Source: Streptomyces sp. XM4193 (lineage in GTDB: Bacteria > Actinomycetota > Actinomycetes > Streptomycetales > Streptomycetaceae). From it: DNA of 64,000 nt. Shown piece by piece: positions 18,791 through 29,632 of the stretch. Position 1 is the first letter of the stretch. The number at the start of each line of letters is the position of its first letter. Below the pieces are notes generated by a model. That model worked only from the letters and a program-made list of their open reading frames with translations, did not search any database and had not been told where the DNA came from. The stretch spans positions 1,364,001-1,428,000 of the forward strand of contig NZ_JALLGK010000001.1 in assembly GCF_023072595.1 (NCBI RefSeq). Direction: 5' to 3'. The position numbers were made by a program, and so were the translations under genes.

Positions 18791-20236
18791 TCAGCGTGGC
18801 GCGTTGCGTCCTTTCTCGTACGGGTCGGCGCAGGTGACCTGCCAGCGGTGGGAGGCGAACGACCGCTCGCCGTCGAGGTTTCTGCGGGTGCCGATCCTGA
18901 TGCACCCCTCCTGTTCGCCGAACTCCCGTTCGCCGAAGTAGAAGACGTCGACGTACTGCTCGCCCTGGTCGACGTCCTTGCCGTTGTTGTACACCGACGC
19001 CACTTTCGTGTCCGGGTGCCAGCCGCACTTGATCTCGCCCTGGTACCAGTCCGTGTCGTCGCCCCACCATGCGCACATGTCGCCCTTGCCGTGGGGCTCG
19101 GTGAAGAAGCAGACGTTGCCCTCCAGGCAGCGTTCGTAGCCCTGGGGCTCGGAGCTGCCGGAGCGCTCGTAGACCAGCGCGGCCCCGGTTCCCGCGGTGA
19201 CGGCTGTGGCGACGGTCGCGGTGAGCGCGACCAGCCGGGTCCGGCGGCCGGGCGGCAGCCGCAGCCGCGGCCGGCGTCCGGTGCGCACCCTCCGCCCGCC
19301 GCCCAACCGGGCCACCCGCGCGGCGAGTTCGGCCGCCCCGTACCGTGCGCGTTCCTGGTGCGTACGGGCCAGGCAGTCGCCGATCAGTGCCGCCCAGTCC
19401 TCCGGCAGCAGCGGGCACAGGCGCAGCTCCTCCTCGCCGCGCGCGTAGCGGGCCGCCGCCTCCCGGCGTGCGCTCGCGGTACCGCCGGGCATCGGATACG
19501 TGCCGGTGAGCACGACATGGCAGAGCACGCCGTACGCCCAGATGTCGGCGGTCGGTCTGATCTGCTGGCCGCGCGCGCTGAACTCCGACCAGATCAGCTC
19601 CGGCGGGCTGTAGTCCGGTGTGGAGAACGCGGGCGAGTAGGCGTGGCTGCCCTCCATCTCGGCGGCGAGGTTGAAGTCGGACAGGCGTACGCCGCCGTCG
19701 TCCATCAGCAGGACGTTGCTGGGCTTGATGTCTCCGTGCACCCAACCCTCACGGTGCAGTTGGGCCATGCCCTCGCAGACCTCGGCCAGCAGCCGGGCCG
19801 CTCCGGGCGGCGCCGTGCCCCCGGAGGCGTCGAGCGCGTCCCCGAGCGAGCGGGCCGCCAACTCCAGTACGAGCACCGCAGATCCGTCCAGCTCGGGACG
19901 GTGCGGATCGTCGACGGTCAGGGTCTCGTACATCCGGATCAGCCGTGGATGCCGGACGCGGCTCAACAACTCGACCTCGCGCGCCACCAGTTCACGCAGA
20001 TGACGCAGCCGGCGGGGCGTACTGGTGCCGGTCGGCAGGATCTTGAGCGCCGCCCGCGCCGGGTACTCGACAGCCGCGTCCCCGCCGCCCGACGCAGCCC
20101 GTTCCGCGGAGTCCCCACCCGAGGCCTCTTCGGCGCGCTGTGCGGCGTAGACGCTGCCGAACGCTCCTTCCGCCACGGGTGCCTCGACGACCCATCTGCC
20201 GATTCGGTAACCGGCAGGCACACACGAGGCGTTCAC
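18791..20236 (-). CDS. membrane Ser/Thr protein kinase with extracellular I36 domain
   Basis: A 481-residue transmembrane kinase. The kinase domain has the Lys of ALKIL, catalytic HGDIKPSN (Asp169; HGD replaces HRD), DFN at 187-189 in place of DFG, and a TPDYSPPEL activation/APE region. A membrane segment lies near 329-353 (LVALTATVATAVTAGTGAAL). The extracellular part (about 360-455) has the Cys pattern and CFFTEPHGKG of the I36 protease-inhibitor/beta-gamma-crystallin-like family. The GTG at 20236 overlaps the FHA gene stop (GTGA) and has GGAAGGAGG upstream. It probably senses an extracellular signal and phosphorylates or binds its FHA neighbour. Confidence 0.88.
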   Translation of the reverse strand: MNASCVPAGYRIGRWVVEAPVAEGAFGSVYAAQRAEEASGGDSAERAASGGGDAAVEYPARAALKILPTGTSTPRRLRHLRELVAREVELLSRVRHPRLIRMYETLTVDDPHRPELDGSAVLVLELAARSLGDALDASGGTAPPGAARLLAEVCEGMAQLHREGWVHGDIKPSNVLLMDDGGVRLSDFNLAAEMEGSHAYSPAFSTPDYSPPELIWSEFSARGQQIRPTADIWAYGVLCHVVLTGTYPMPGGTASARREAAARYARGEEELRLCPLLPEDWAALIGDCLARTHQERARYGAAELAARVARLGGGRRVRTGRRPRLRLPPGRRTRLVALTATVATAVTAGTGAALVYERSGSSEPQGYERCLEGNVCFFTEPHGKGDMCAWWGDDTDWYQGEIKCGWHPDTKVASVYNNGKDVDQGEQYVDVFYFGEREFGEQEGCIRIGTRRNLDGERSFASHRWQVTCADPYEKGRNAPR

Positions 20237-21141
20237 CCGGCCTCCTTCCGGCCGAGCAGCGCCAGATCGTCCTCGCGCACCAGGTCGAAGCGGAGCGCCA
20301 GTGACACCAGCGTCTCCTTCTTGCCGTTCAACCGCCCGCCGCCGTCGACGGATTCGGGCCCGGGCTTGATCCGCAGCTTCACGGCGAGGTAGTCGATGTT
20401 CCACTGCACGGAGGTGCGGCCCGCCGCCGGCCAGACGGTGCCCAGACGTTCGGCGACCTGCCCGGTGGTCGGCAGCGGAGCGTGCGGTGCGCCCCTCAGC
20501 CGCTGCTCGCAGAGTGCGACGAGCACCAGGAAGTACCGCTTGCTGCGGTCCAACGGAAAGGCGGGTGCGGTGAGTTGGCCGCCGGGCAGCGGTTCCGCGG
20601 AGCTGTCGGCGTACTCGTGCCGCGGCGCCCAGACGTCGAGTGTGACGAGCCTGTCGCGAGCGGGCACCACCACGCGCGAGAACTCGAACGGCACCGGCGC
20701 CTCGAGACGGCCGGGCGGAATCTTGATGTGCTCGCCCGCACCCTCCGGGTTCTCCACCACATACGTCTGGTGGCGGCTGAGGTTGCTCAGCGACCAGAAG
20801 GAGCCGGTGGCGGTGATGGTGCCCGCGAGCCGGGAGACGCCCTCGTGGTCGAGAGCCAGCCGACTGCGGTCCGGTCCCGGACGTTCCGGCTCCGGACCGC
20901 TCCGTTGGCGGTCGGTGCGGTCGGTGCGGTCGGTTCGACGGTCGTCGGCTGTGCGGTCGTCGGTGTGTCCCGGTCGGCCGGTCCCGCCGGTGAGCGGTGC
21001 GGACGGCCGGAACGACGCGGATGAGGTGTGGCCCCGTGCGGGGCCCGGTTCACGGCCGAAGTCCAGACGCTGGCCGGGTGCGAGACGGATCTGGTCGCGA
21101 GGTTCCGATTTTCCCCCCGGAACCACGATGATGCTGATCAT
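20233..21141 (-). CDS. FHA-like domain protein
   Basis: A 302-residue protein. FHA-type marks are FGRE near the N-terminus, GVSRLAGTI and the SLSNLSRHQTYVV segment. The GR/SR/N skeleton of a phosphothreonine-binding FHA fold is kept, but the usual SxxH histidine is replaced and a charged DRTDRTDR insert splits the first strands. The C-terminal third (TTGQVAERLGTVWP, SVQWNIDYLAVKLRIKP) is helical and may bind DNA or protein. ATG at 21141 has GGGGAAAG upstream. It is coupled to the kinase gene and is its likely substrate or partner. Confidence 0.75.
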   Translation of the reverse strand: MISIIVVPGGKSEPRDQIRLAPGQRLDFGREPGPARGHTSSASFRPSAPLTGGTGRPGHTDDRTADDRRTDRTDRTDRQRSGPEPERPGPDRSRLALDHEGVSRLAGTITATGSFWSLSNLSRHQTYVVENPEGAGEHIKIPPGRLEAPVPFEFSRVVVPARDRLVTLDVWAPRHEYADSSAEPLPGGQLTAPAFPLDRSKRYFLVLVALCEQRLRGAPHAPLPTTGQVAERLGTVWPAAGRTSVQWNIDYLAVKLRIKPGPESVDGGGRLNGKKETLVSLALRFDLVREDDLALLGRKEAG

Positions 21142-21448
21142 GCTTTCCCCTCCCCCGAGAGTCGCCCTTGTCGGGGCGTTCACTTCGCAGAGTAGGGATG
21201 AACAGCACAAGGGGAAGCGGTTGCTGCGGAACAGCCGGGAAAGTCGTACGAAAGCTCGTGGGATTCAGCCAACAGCCAGATGATTCAGGACGAGTCGGAC
21301 GGCTGGCGACCACTCCGCCCGCGACGATCGCGCACCCCGATCGACGCCGCCGGCCGCCGTCGTGCGCCCCCGGTCGGCCGCGTGCCCCCGCCGCGGCCGG
21401 AGTGCGGGCGCGGCCACCGGAGGCCGGCCGCGCCCGCACCGGCGAGGC
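21142..21448 (-). other. intergenic region: FHA/kinase promoter region and terminator of the upstream gene
   Basis: The part near 21142-21300 must carry the FHA/kinase promoter; I see no clear consensus. The hairpin at 21402-21439 belongs to the 3' end of the 21449-22114 gene. No open frame here looks real. Confidence 0.5.
21402..21439 (-). terminator. terminator after the 21449-22114 gene
   Basis: A perfect 14-bp stem (GTGCGGGCGCGGCC with its complement) closes a 10-nt loop, 10 bp past the stop of the membrane protein gene. Confidence 0.7.
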
Positions 21449-22114
21449 TCACAGCTTCGGACGGTTGAACCACTGACTCGCCTGCGGCCCCGCGCAGAAG
21501 ACCAGGGTGACCACCGCCGTTGCCAGCCACACCAGCGAGATCAGCGGGCTGCCGGGGGAGTTGGAGCCGGAGCCGACATCGGTGAGCGAACCGGCCAGGC
21601 TCAGCAGAGCCACCAGCCCGTTGATCGACGCGGCCACGATGGCCACCACCCGGGTGGCGGTGCCGCCCTTGCCGAAGAGCGAGGCGGGCACGATGTGCAG
21701 GGCGGCGAGCCCACCGAAGATCACGAAGAAGAGCAGTCCGATGCCGGCCGCGACATCGGCGAGGTCCTTGAACTCCTCCTCGGCGTCGATGTCGCCCGCG
21801 AGCAGGGCGAAGCCGATCATGAACAGCGCCAGGATCGCCCACAGTCCGCCCGCGACGAAGAGCAGCACCCGCGCCGTGATCACCGTGCCCGGCATGGACG
21901 CGGGCGCCATCGGTCCGTGCGGCGGGTAGCCGTGACCGGGCGGGCCGTACGGCTGCTGGCCGTACGGCGACTGCCCGGGCTGCTGGGCGTACGGCGACTG
22001 CCCGTACGCGGGCGGCGCGCCGTACGGGTCCTGGTGCGGCGGCCCGTACGGCGAGGAGCCGGGCGGGCCGCTCTGCGGCGGCGGACCGTACGGGTTCTGG
22101 TCGTGGTTGCTCAA
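21449..22114 (-). CDS. proline/tyrosine-rich four-helix membrane protein
   Basis: A 221-residue protein. The N-terminal 65 residues are a Pro/Tyr/Gly/Gln-rich tail with repeats like [20 protein letters not shown]. About four hydrophobic segments follow ([74 protein letters not shown]). The start is TTG at 22114, supported by GGAGGG six bases upstream; no ATG or GTG fits. Such tails often mediate protein interactions at the membrane. Function unknown. It is divergent from folD. Confidence 0.75.
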   Translation of the reverse strand: MSNHDQNPYGPPPQSGPPGSSPYGPPHQDPYGAPPAYGQSPYAQQPGQSPYGQQPYGPPGHGYPPHGPMAPASMPGTVITARVLLFVAGGLWAILALFMIGFALLAGDIDAEEEFKDLADVAAGIGLLFFVIFGGLAALHIVPASLFGKGGTATRVVAIVAASINGLVALLSLAGSLTDVGSGSNSPGSPLISLVWLATAVVTLVFCAGPQASQWFNRPKL

Positions 22115-22440
22115 CTTCGTCCCTCCAGGCGATGGTTGGCGTGTCCACGGGCCGTGCGGCCCCGGACGCCGCCGGGCATGTGCGGGGAGTGAACGTCGAT
22201 CGTCGCCGCGCCTTCCCCCGTCAAGCGCGGCAGTGGGATTCATCATCCGTCCGCCGGGCAAACAGTGTCCAGCCGGCTCCGGGAACCGTGGCAGAGCCGC
22301 AACGCACGGCCTTCGCACGGCCAACACACGGCCTTCGCGGGTACGTCGGCCGCGCCCCGTTCGAGGTGTGTCCGCGGTCCCGCCGCCGTCCGCGGACCCT
22401 TGAGTGGAGTCGCGGGCCCCGCATCCGCGAGGATGGGCAC
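22115..22440. other. divergent intergenic region upstream of folD
   Basis: A 326-bp region between the TTG-start membrane protein gene and folD. It should hold both promoters. Two CCGCCGGGCA copies occur, at 22168-22177 and 22250-22259. They recall the 3' part of ZTP aptamers, but the rest of that aptamer was not found (see rejected items). Confidence 0.4.
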
Positions 22441-23295
22441 ATGAGCGCCAAGATTCTCGACGGCAGGGCCACCGCTGCCGCGATCAAGACCGAACTCACC
22501 ACCCGGGTCGAGGCACTGAAGGCCCGCGGTGTCGTACCGGGCCTCGGTACGGTCCTCGTCGGGGACGACGCCCCCAGTCAGAAGTACGTCGCCGGCAAGC
22601 ACCGCGACTGCGCCCAGGTCGGCATCGCCTCCATCCAGCGCGAACTGCCCGCGTCCGCGAGCCAGACGGAGATCGAGGCCGTCGTACGGGAGTTGAACGA
22701 GGACCCGGCGTGCACCGGGTACATCGTGCAGCTGCCGCTGCCGAAGGGGATCGACACCAACCGCGTCCTGGAGCTGATGGACCCGGCCAAGGACGCGGAC
22801 GGTCTGCACCCCGTCAACCTCGGACGCCTGGTGCTGAACGAGCCGGCCCCGCTGCCCTGCACGCCCAACGGCATCATCGCGCTGCTGCGCCGCCACGACG
22901 TGGAGATCGCGGGCGCGGAGGTCGTGGTGGTCGGTCGGGGCGTGACGGTCGGGCGTTCCCTCCCGCTGCTGCTCACCCGCCGCTCGGAGAACGCGACCGT
23001 CACCCAGTGCCACACCGGAACCCGTGACCTCGCCGCTCAGCTGCGCCGGGCGGACATCGTCGTCGCGGCGGCGGGCGTGCCGCACCTGATCAAGCCGGAG
23101 GACATCAAGCCCGGCGCGGCGCTGCTGGACGTCGGTGTCAGCCGGGACGAGAACGGCAAGATCGTCGGTGACGTCCACCCGGGCGCCGCCGAGGTCGCCG
23201 GCTGGGTGGCACCGAATCCGGGCGGCGTCGGCCCGATGACCCGCGCCATGCTGCTCGCGAACGTCGTCGAGGCAGCCGAGCGGAACGCGGGCTGA
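22441..23295 (+). CDS. folD: methylenetetrahydrofolate dehydrogenase / methenyl-THF cyclohydrolase
   Basis: A 284-residue bifunctional folate enzyme that makes 10-formyl-THF, the formyl donor used by PurN and PurH in this window. The catalytic Lys region is [12 protein letters not shown]. Further motifs are [28 protein letters not shown] and the cofactor loop [14 protein letters not shown]. The length is typical. The next gene starts three bases after its stop, so they form an operon. Confidence 0.96.
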   Translation: MSAKILDGRATAAAIKTELTTRVEALKARGVVPGLGTVLVGDDAPSQKYVAGKHRDCAQVGIASIQRELPASASQTEIEAVVRELNEDPACTGYIVQLPLPKGIDTNRVLELMDPAKDADGLHPVNLGRLVLNEPAPLPCTPNGIIALLRRHDVEIAGAEVVVVGRGVTVGRSLPLLLTRRSENATVTQCHTGTRDLAAQLRRADIVVAAAGVPHLIKPEDIKPGAALLDVGVSRDENGKIVGDVHPGAAEVAGWVAPNPGGVGPMTRAMLLANVVEAAERNAG

Positions 23296-23298
23296 GCG

Positions 23299-23940
23299 AT
23301 GGCCGCCACCTCACCCGACGACCCCGACACCGCCCGCGCGACAACGGACCCCGCCGCCCCGCAGCAGCCGCCCGCGCCCGCGAAGTCGACCGAGCAGCCG
23401 ACCCCGCCCGCCGAGCAGGCCGAGCAGGCAGAGCCCGCCGAGCAGCCCGAGGCCGGCAAGCCGTCCAAGCCGGACAAGCAGCCCGAGCCCGGCACGCAGT
23501 CCAAGCAGTCCAAGCCTGCCAAGCCTGCCAAGGCCGCCAAGTCGGCTTCGCCGGCGAGGCGTTCGCGGCGCTTTCCGACTTTCACCCGGGACACCGCCAG
23601 GCCGGAGGGCGGTGGTCGGGTCGTCGGCGGGGACGCGCCGGCGCCGTACCGGCAGTGGCCGATCCTCACCGTGCTCGGCGGGGTGACGCTCGGCCTGTTG
23701 CTGACGCTCGTCGAGGCGCGCATCGGCATCCTGCTGGTGGGCGCGTTCCTGCTGCTCGCGGTGGCGCTGCGCTGGTTCATGCCGTCGGTCGGCATGTTGG
23801 CGGTGCGCTCGCGCTTCACCGACCTGGTCACCTACGGGGTGCTCGGCACCGCGATCGTGCTGCTGGCGCTGATGGCGCAGCCCGACCCCTGGCTGGAACT
23901 GCCGTTCCTGGAGGAGATCATCCGCTTCACGGTGCGGTAG
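23299..23940 (+). CDS. DUF3017 membrane protein
   Basis: A 213-residue protein. Residues 1-110 are a Pro/Ala/Lys/Glu-rich cytoplasmic tail with KPAKPAKAAKSA repeats. Three hydrophobic segments follow (WPILTVLGGVTLGLLLTLV, IGILLVGAFLLLAVALRWF, TYGVLGTAIVLLALMAQP). This is the layout of the DUF3017 proteins found after folD in actinomycetes. The start is ATG at 23299, three bases after the folD stop. Function unknown. Confidence 0.8.
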   Translation: MAATSPDDPDTARATTDPAAPQQPPAPAKSTEQPTPPAEQAEQAEPAEQPEAGKPSKPDKQPEPGTQSKQSKPAKPAKAAKSASPARRSRRFPTFTRDTARPEGGGRVVGGDAPAPYRQWPILTVLGGVTLGLLLTLVEARIGILLVGAFLLLAVALRWFMPSVGMLAVRSRFTDLVTYGVLGTAIVLLALMAQPDPWLELPFLEEIIRFTVR

Positions 23941-24108
23941 TGCGCCTGGTCCGTGAAGCACGAGTCGGCGGTGTCTGCCCTCCGCGGGCGGCTTCGGATG
24001 GGTGATCGATCACCGATCAAACTGATGCATGGCGTCTGACCTGCGAAGACGTCGTTCGTTTCAGAAGAACCGGCCGGTATGGGTTGCATGGCACGGCGAC
24101 GGCTGGAG

Positions 24109-24126
24109 TATCTTGATGGCGAGATA
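24109..24126. promoter_or_regulatory. operator-like inverted repeat upstream of icd
   Basis: TATCTTGATGGCGAGATA, an 18-bp imperfect palindrome with 7-bp half-sites, ends 47 bp before the icd ATG. It matches 14 of 18 bases of the element upstream of mdh. From memory it resembles sites bound by the MarR-family regulator TamR of S. coelicolor, which controls TCA genes. A second inverted repeat, TTCAGA-5-TCTGAA, follows directly at 24127-24143. Confidence 0.6.
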
Positions 24127-24173
24127 TTCAGAAAACCTCTGAAGGACGCGCGCGAGAGGGACACACCACACTC

Positions 24174-25394
24174 ATGTCCAAGATCAAGGTAGCCAACCCG
24201 GTCGTCGAGCTCGACGGCGACGAGATGACGCGCATCATCTGGCAGTTCATCAAGGACAAGCTGATCCTGCCGTACCTCGACGTCGAGCTGAAGTACTACG
24301 ACCTGGGCGTGGAGCACCGCGACGCCACGGACGACCAGGTCACCATCGACGCCGCCAACGCGATCAAGGAGTACGGGGTCGGCGTCAAGTGCGCCACCAT
24401 CACTCCCGACGAGGCCCGCGTCGAGGAGTTCGGCCTGAAGAAGATGTGGCGCTCGCCGAACGGCACGATCCGCAACATCCTCGGCGGCGTCGTCTTCCGT
24501 GAGCCGATCATCATGAGCAACGTGCCCCGCCTGGTGCCGGGTTGGACGCAGCCGATCATTATCGGCCGTCACGCCTTCGGCGACCAGTACCGCGCCACGG
24601 ACCTGAAGGTCCCCGGCGAGGGCACCCTCACCATGACCTTCACCCCCAAGGACGGCTCCGAGCCGGTGGAGCTCGAGGTCTACGAGTTCCCGGGCTCCGG
24701 CGTGGCGATGGGCATGTACAACCTGGACGAGTCGATCCGCGACTTCGCGCGGGCGTCCTTCCGTTACGGCCTGGCCCGCAACTACCCCGTCTACATGTCC
24801 ACCAAGAACACGATCCTCAAGGCCTACGACGGCCGCTTCAAGGACCTGTTCCAGGAGGTCTTCGACGCGGAGTTCAAGGACGAGTTCGAGAAGGCCGGCC
24901 TCACCTACGAGCACCGCCTGATCGACGACATGGTCGCCGCCGCCATGAAGTGGGAGGGCGGCTACGTCTGGGCCTGCAAGAACTACGACGGTGACGTCCA
25001 GTCCGACACCGTGGCCCAGGGCTTCGGCTCGCTCGGCCTGATGACCTCGGTCCTGATGTCCCCCGACGGCAAGACCGTCGAGGCCGAGGCCGCGCACGGC
25101 ACGGTGACCCGTCACTACCGCCAGCACCAGCAGGGCAAGGCGACCTCGACCAACCCGATCGCGTCGATCTTCGCCTGGACCCGTGGCCTGGCCCACCGCG
25201 GCAAGCTCGACAACACCCCCGCGGTCACCGAGTTCGCCGAGACGCTGGAGCAGGTCTGCATCGAGACCGTCGAGGGCGGTCAGATGACCAAGGACCTCGC
25301 GCTGCTCATCGGTGCCGACACCCCGTGGCTGACCACGGAGGAGTTCCTCGCCGCCCTGGACGAGAACCTCCGCAAGAAGATGGCCGCCGCCTGA
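24174..25394 (+). CDS. icd: NADP-dependent isocitrate dehydrogenase, dimeric eukaryote-like type
   Basis: A 406-residue enzyme that oxidatively decarboxylates isocitrate to 2-oxoglutarate. It begins [21 protein letters not shown], has [10 protein letters not shown] (isocitrate-binding Ser/Asn region), and ends with the [14 protein letters not shown] segment and QMTKDLAL. This is the eukaryote-like dimeric class, not the 740-residue monomeric form I recall from other streptomycetes. The ATG at 24174 follows an operator-like palindrome. A strong terminator follows. Confidence 0.95.
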   Translation: MSKIKVANPVVELDGDEMTRIIWQFIKDKLILPYLDVELKYYDLGVEHRDATDDQVTIDAANAIKEYGVGVKCATITPDEARVEEFGLKKMWRSPNGTIRNILGGVVFREPIIMSNVPRLVPGWTQPIIIGRHAFGDQYRATDLKVPGEGTLTMTFTPKDGSEPVELEVYEFPGSGVAMGMYNLDESIRDFARASFRYGLARNYPVYMSTKNTILKAYDGRFKDLFQEVFDAEFKDEFEKAGLTYEHRLIDDMVAAAMKWEGGYVWACKNYDGDVQSDTVAQGFGSLGLMTSVLMSPDGKTVEAEAAHGTVTRHYRQHQQGKATSTNPIASIFAWTRGLAHRGKLDNTPAVTEFAETLEQVCIETVEGGQMTKDLALLIGADTPWLTTEEFLAALDENLRKKMAAA

Positions 25395-25706
25395 CTCGGA
25401 CGGCTCGACGTACACCGCTGTGGCCCGCTGCTCCGACTCGGAGCGGCGGGCCACAGCGGGTGTGCCGCGGGGGAGTTGCGGACCCCGACCCGGTGTGTTG
25501 TCGTGTGCACGACTATCAGATCAAGTCGGGGCGCGGGCGTGCGGAGTTGTTACGCACCCGGATACAACCGAGTGGGCACGAGTCCCGTCGTCCCTAGTGG
25601 CACACTTGGGCCAAGCATCCCTCTTCCGTGCCAGGCGTCGAACAGGTCGCCTGGCCGAGTGACGTGAGGGGCAGTGACAACCGCACGTAGGGGGCGAGGG
25701 GAGCAG
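25395..25706 (+). other. intergenic region between icd and the XRE regulator
   Basis: The first 65 bp hold the icd terminator. The remainder has relatively AT-containing patches (GACTATCAGATCAAGTCGG, GTTACGCACCCGGATACAAC) that probably carry the promoter of the XRE gene. I assign no exact -35/-10. Confidence 0.45.
25415..25459 (+). terminator. terminator after icd
   Basis: A 14-bp outer stem (CCGCTGTGGCCCGC with its complement) encloses a second small GC hairpin. It begins about 20 bp after the icd stop. Confidence 0.75.
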
Positions 25707-27842
25707 ATGCCTCGTTGGAAGGCGCTACCTGAAGAGCTGGACCCGGAAATCCGCGAGTTCGCCGGACAGATGCGGCAGCTCGTGGACCGCGGCGGGCTGA
25801 GTCTGGCCGCCGTCTCCGACAAGACCGGCTACAGCAAGACGTCTTGGGAGCGCTACCTCAACGGGCGACTGCTGCCGCCCCAGGGTGCAGTCTCGGCTCT
25901 CGCCGAGGTCACGGGCACCGACGTGCGCCATCTCGCCACCATGTGGGAGCTGGCCGAACGTGCGTGGAGCCGGGCCGAGATGCGGCACGACATGACCATG
26001 GAGGCCATCCGCATCTCCCAGGCCAGAGAGGCGCTGGCCAAGGCGAGCGCCGAGGGCGAGGGCCGTAAGCGGTCCTGGGCGTCGGGCAGGGAGAAGCCCG
26101 TGAAGCCCGGCCGCAAGGCGGTCAGCGTCACCAAGCCCGCGAACTCGGCGCCCCCCGCGGCCCCTTCGCCGGCACCTCCCGCGGCACGGACGTCCACCGC
26201 CGCCGCGTCCTCGCAGTCGGCCGGCGGCCCGGCGGCGACCGGGGCGGGGCCGTCGGCCGCGCCGGGACAGGCGGACGCCTCCGAGCGGCTCGGCGAAGCG
26301 TCTCGCAGTGCGAGCGGGTCCGAGGGGCGCGGCGCGAGCGGTTCCGAGGGGCCCGGCGAGGGCGGTCGGCCCGGGGCAGCCAAGGCCCCCTGGCCGACCG
26401 TGCGGACCTCCGAGGCCGATTCGGGCGGCGAGCGTGCGTCGGCGACCGTGCGCATTCCCCGAGTGAGGTCCTCCAGCGCCGAACGCGACGCGCTGCTGTC
26501 GCCGTTCGACGCGGTCCGGCCGCCCCGCGACCGTACGGGCGCAGGCGTGCGTACGCAGGAGAGCGAGCGCGCCGAGCAGGCCGACGCGACCGCCGGTGAC
26601 CGCGACGCCTCCGCGGCGAGCACCGAGCCGCCCGCCACACCCGACCCCGCCGAGAAGCAGGACCGGGACCGCGCCGAGGACCGGGACCGCGCCGAGGACC
26701 GCGCCGAGCCCGTCGCCCCGCCCGTCCCCACCGCTCCCGCTCCCGCCGACGCCGACGCTGCTCCGGCGGACGACGCGTCCGTGCGCGCTGCCGAGGAGGA
26801 GGGCGGGACCGAGGGCGGTCCGCTGAGCATGACCAACACCGGCCCCGCGGATCTGCGCAAGCGGCCCGGCCGTCCCGAGTGGCCGGAGAGCTGGCCGGTG
26901 CCCGAGGACGACGAGCGCGGGCCCGTCCGTACCGGCGCGGCGCGTACGGCTGCGTCCGACGCCGACTCCCGGCCCGGAGCGGCGGCGGACCGCCCCGACC
27001 CGGCCTTCGCGAACTTCGGGCGCCCCGGCGCCTTCGACGACGCGGGCCCTGCGGGCGTACGGGACGGACGGCCGGCCGAATCCGAGGACGGCCGCCCCGC
27101 CGGTTCGCCCGCCGACGCCAGGCCGAGCCGCCCCGAGTGGTCCGCGCGGCTGTCCGGGGTGCCCGCGAGGCCGCCCGAGGGGTACGAGAGCACGACGGTT
27201 CTGCGTCGTTCCGGCGTCGGCGGTTCCGGTGGCGGTGCGGAGGCGGGGATGTACGCACCTGCCGCGGCTTCCCCTGTCGCCGGCAGCCCCGCGCCTCCCG
27301 GTCCGCCGGGGCCGCCGACGCCCGCGTCGGACGGGGGACGGCCGCCGTCCAAGGGGCGTCGTACGGCGATGATGCTGGCGGGTGCGGTGGGTGCGCTCGC
27401 GGTGATCGCCGGTGCGGTGTTCCTCCTGGACCTCGGCGGCGGTGACGACAAGGCGAAGCCCGATACGAGTGCCTCGCCGAGCGAGAAGCGGCCCGAGCTG
27501 CCCGAGGGCGTCAAATGCGTCGGCGAGGACTGCGCGGGCGAGGATCCGGAGCTGATGGGCTGCGGCGGCCAGTACGCGGAGACCACCTCCGAGGCGATGG
27601 TCGGCAACGCCTATGTCGAGGTCCGCTACAGCAAGGTCTGCAACGCGGCCTGGGCCCGCGTCGGCACCGCGACCCCGGGTACGACGGTGACGGTGGAGGC
27701 GGGCGGTTCGTCGCAGGACGACGAGGTGACCGACTCCAACAGCGCCTACACCAAGATGGTCGCGGCCAAGAGCGCGCAGGCGGTCGAGGCGTGCGTGGAG
27801 ACCGCCGGCGGACTCACGGGCTGTACCACGCCGACCCCGTAG
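25707..27842 (+). CDS. XRE-family regulator with long linker, membrane segment and C-terminal DUF2690
   Basis: A 711-residue protein. The N-terminus has an XRE helix-turn-helix around residues 16-70 (LSLAAVSDKTGYSKTSWERYLNGRLLPP). A roughly 450-residue Ala/Pro/Glu/Arg-rich linker follows, including DRAEDRDRAEDRAE repeats. A membrane segment lies near 552-575 (MLAGAVGALAVIAGAVFLL). The extracytoplasmic C-terminus has the Cys-containing DUF2690 pattern (CVGEDCAGEDP, CGGQYAET, CVETAGGLTGC). ATG at 25707 follows GAGGGGAG and is preferred to a GTG 33 bases earlier. A membrane-spanning DNA-binding protein could couple an envelope signal to transcription (inference). Confidence 0.82.
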   Translation: MPRWKALPEELDPEIREFAGQMRQLVDRGGLSLAAVSDKTGYSKTSWERYLNGRLLPPQGAVSALAEVTGTDVRHLATMWELAERAWSRAEMRHDMTMEAIRISQAREALAKASAEGEGRKRSWASGREKPVKPGRKAVSVTKPANSAPPAAPSPAPPAARTSTAAASSQSAGGPAATGAGPSAAPGQADASERLGEASRSASGSEGRGASGSEGPGEGGRPGAAKAPWPTVRTSEADSGGERASATVRIPRVRSSSAERDALLSPFDAVRPPRDRTGAGVRTQESERAEQADATAGDRDASAASTEPPATPDPAEKQDRDRAEDRDRAEDRAEPVAPPVPTAPAPADADAAPADDASVRAAEEEGGTEGGPLSMTNTGPADLRKRPGRPEWPESWPVPEDDERGPVRTGAARTAASDADSRPGAAADRPDPAFANFGRPGAFDDAGPAGVRDGRPAESEDGRPAGSPADARPSRPEWSARLSGVPARPPEGYESTTVLRRSGVGGSGGGAEAGMYAPAAASPVAGSPAPPGPPGPPTPASDGGRPPSKGRRTAMMLAGAVGALAVIAGAVFLLDLGGGDDKAKPDTSASPSEKRPELPEGVKCVGEDCAGEDPELMGCGGQYAETTSEAMVGNAYVEVRYSKVCNAAWARVGTATPGTTVTVEAGGSSQDDEVTDSNSAYTKMVAAKSAQAVEACVETAGGLTGCTTPTP

Positions 27843-27867
27843 CGCGACGACGACGAGTGAATATGAC

Positions 27868-27894
27868 AGCGGCCCGGTCCTTCGCCGGGCCGCT
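27868..27894 (+). terminator. terminator after the XRE/DUF2690 gene
   Basis: A 10-bp perfect stem (AGCGGCCCGG with its complement) closes the 7-nt loop TCCTTCG, 26 bp after the stop codon. Confidence 0.7.
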
Positions 27895-28094
27895 TCGCTG
27901 TGTCCCGGCGACCGCGCGGTGGCGCCGTGCGATCTCCCGACACCTGCCCCGACCTGCAAGTTCCCGTTGCCCGCCCGGAGTTGGGGGAGGCTCGGGACTC
28001 ACTGTTCCGAGGGAGATCGCGGAGTTGGCAGGCATGGAACCCCAGGGGCTGGGCATGTGCATAACACCCCCCACGGGTGCGGCACCCACGCCAT

Positions 28095-28133
28095 GGCAGC
28101 CGCCTGCTCCCCCCTCCTTGGCAGGCGGCTGCC
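28095..28133. ncRNA. strong hairpin of unknown role, possible end of a small RNA or leader
   Basis: A perfect 13-bp stem (GGCAGCCGCCTGC with its complement) has a 13-nt loop, mostly C. It lies about 200 bp upstream of mdh, past the terminator of the previous gene. It may end a short transcript or form part of an mdh leader. No known RNA family is recognised. Confidence 0.3.
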
Positions 28134-28211
28134 GGGCGTAGGACCCGGTTCCCGTCCGGCGCCGACGGCGTGGAATCCACCGCAGGGCCCGGCGACAACC
28201 GCAGGTCGTGA

Positions 28212-29330
<1,119 letters not shown>

Positions 29331-29632
29331 TCGCGGCGCCCGGCCCGGTCCGTCCGGTCCGAAGCGGCATCACACGGCGGTGACCCGCCTTCCTCCGGCC
29401 CTGCCGGCGGGAGCGGGTCACCGCCGTTCGCCGTTCGCGGACGCCGCCCGCCCCGCCCTCGCGGTCGACCGGGGCCGGCGCCCGCGATCCGACGGCGAGC
29501 GTCAACAGGGCTGCCGCGTACGCGAGTTCTGACGCACACTGAAAGGTCTCCGGTACGCACGGTGAACCGGAGGCCAGACGTGAGCGCTGTCCTGCGGGGG
29601 ACGGCCGGGGGAGCCGAGGAGCGACGAACGGG
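29331..29632 (+). other. intergenic region mdh to binding-lipoprotein gene
   Basis: A branched terminator occupies 29376-29425. The rest (29430-29632) should hold the promoter of the lipoprotein gene; the GGGGGACGGCCGGGGGAG-type purine stretch near 29600 precedes its start. No other feature is seen. Confidence 0.45.
29376..29425 (+). terminator. branched terminator after mdh
   Basis: A 13-bp outer stem (GGCGGTGACCCGC with its complement) encloses a small CCGGC/GCCGG hairpin, about 45 bp past the mdh stop. Confidence 0.7.

Noticed and set aside
22130..22265. ZTP (pfl) riboswitch before folD
   Set aside because: Two CCGCCGGGCA copies and a GTGGGA element recall parts of the aptamer, but the ACUGGCG core and the P1/P2 pairing were not found in the right order.
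28034..28141. 35-residue peptide gene upstream of mdh
   Set aside because: No convincing ribosome site; Pro/Gly-rich composition; its 3' half is a perfect hairpin, so an RNA or DNA element is more likely. Kept only within the leader finding.
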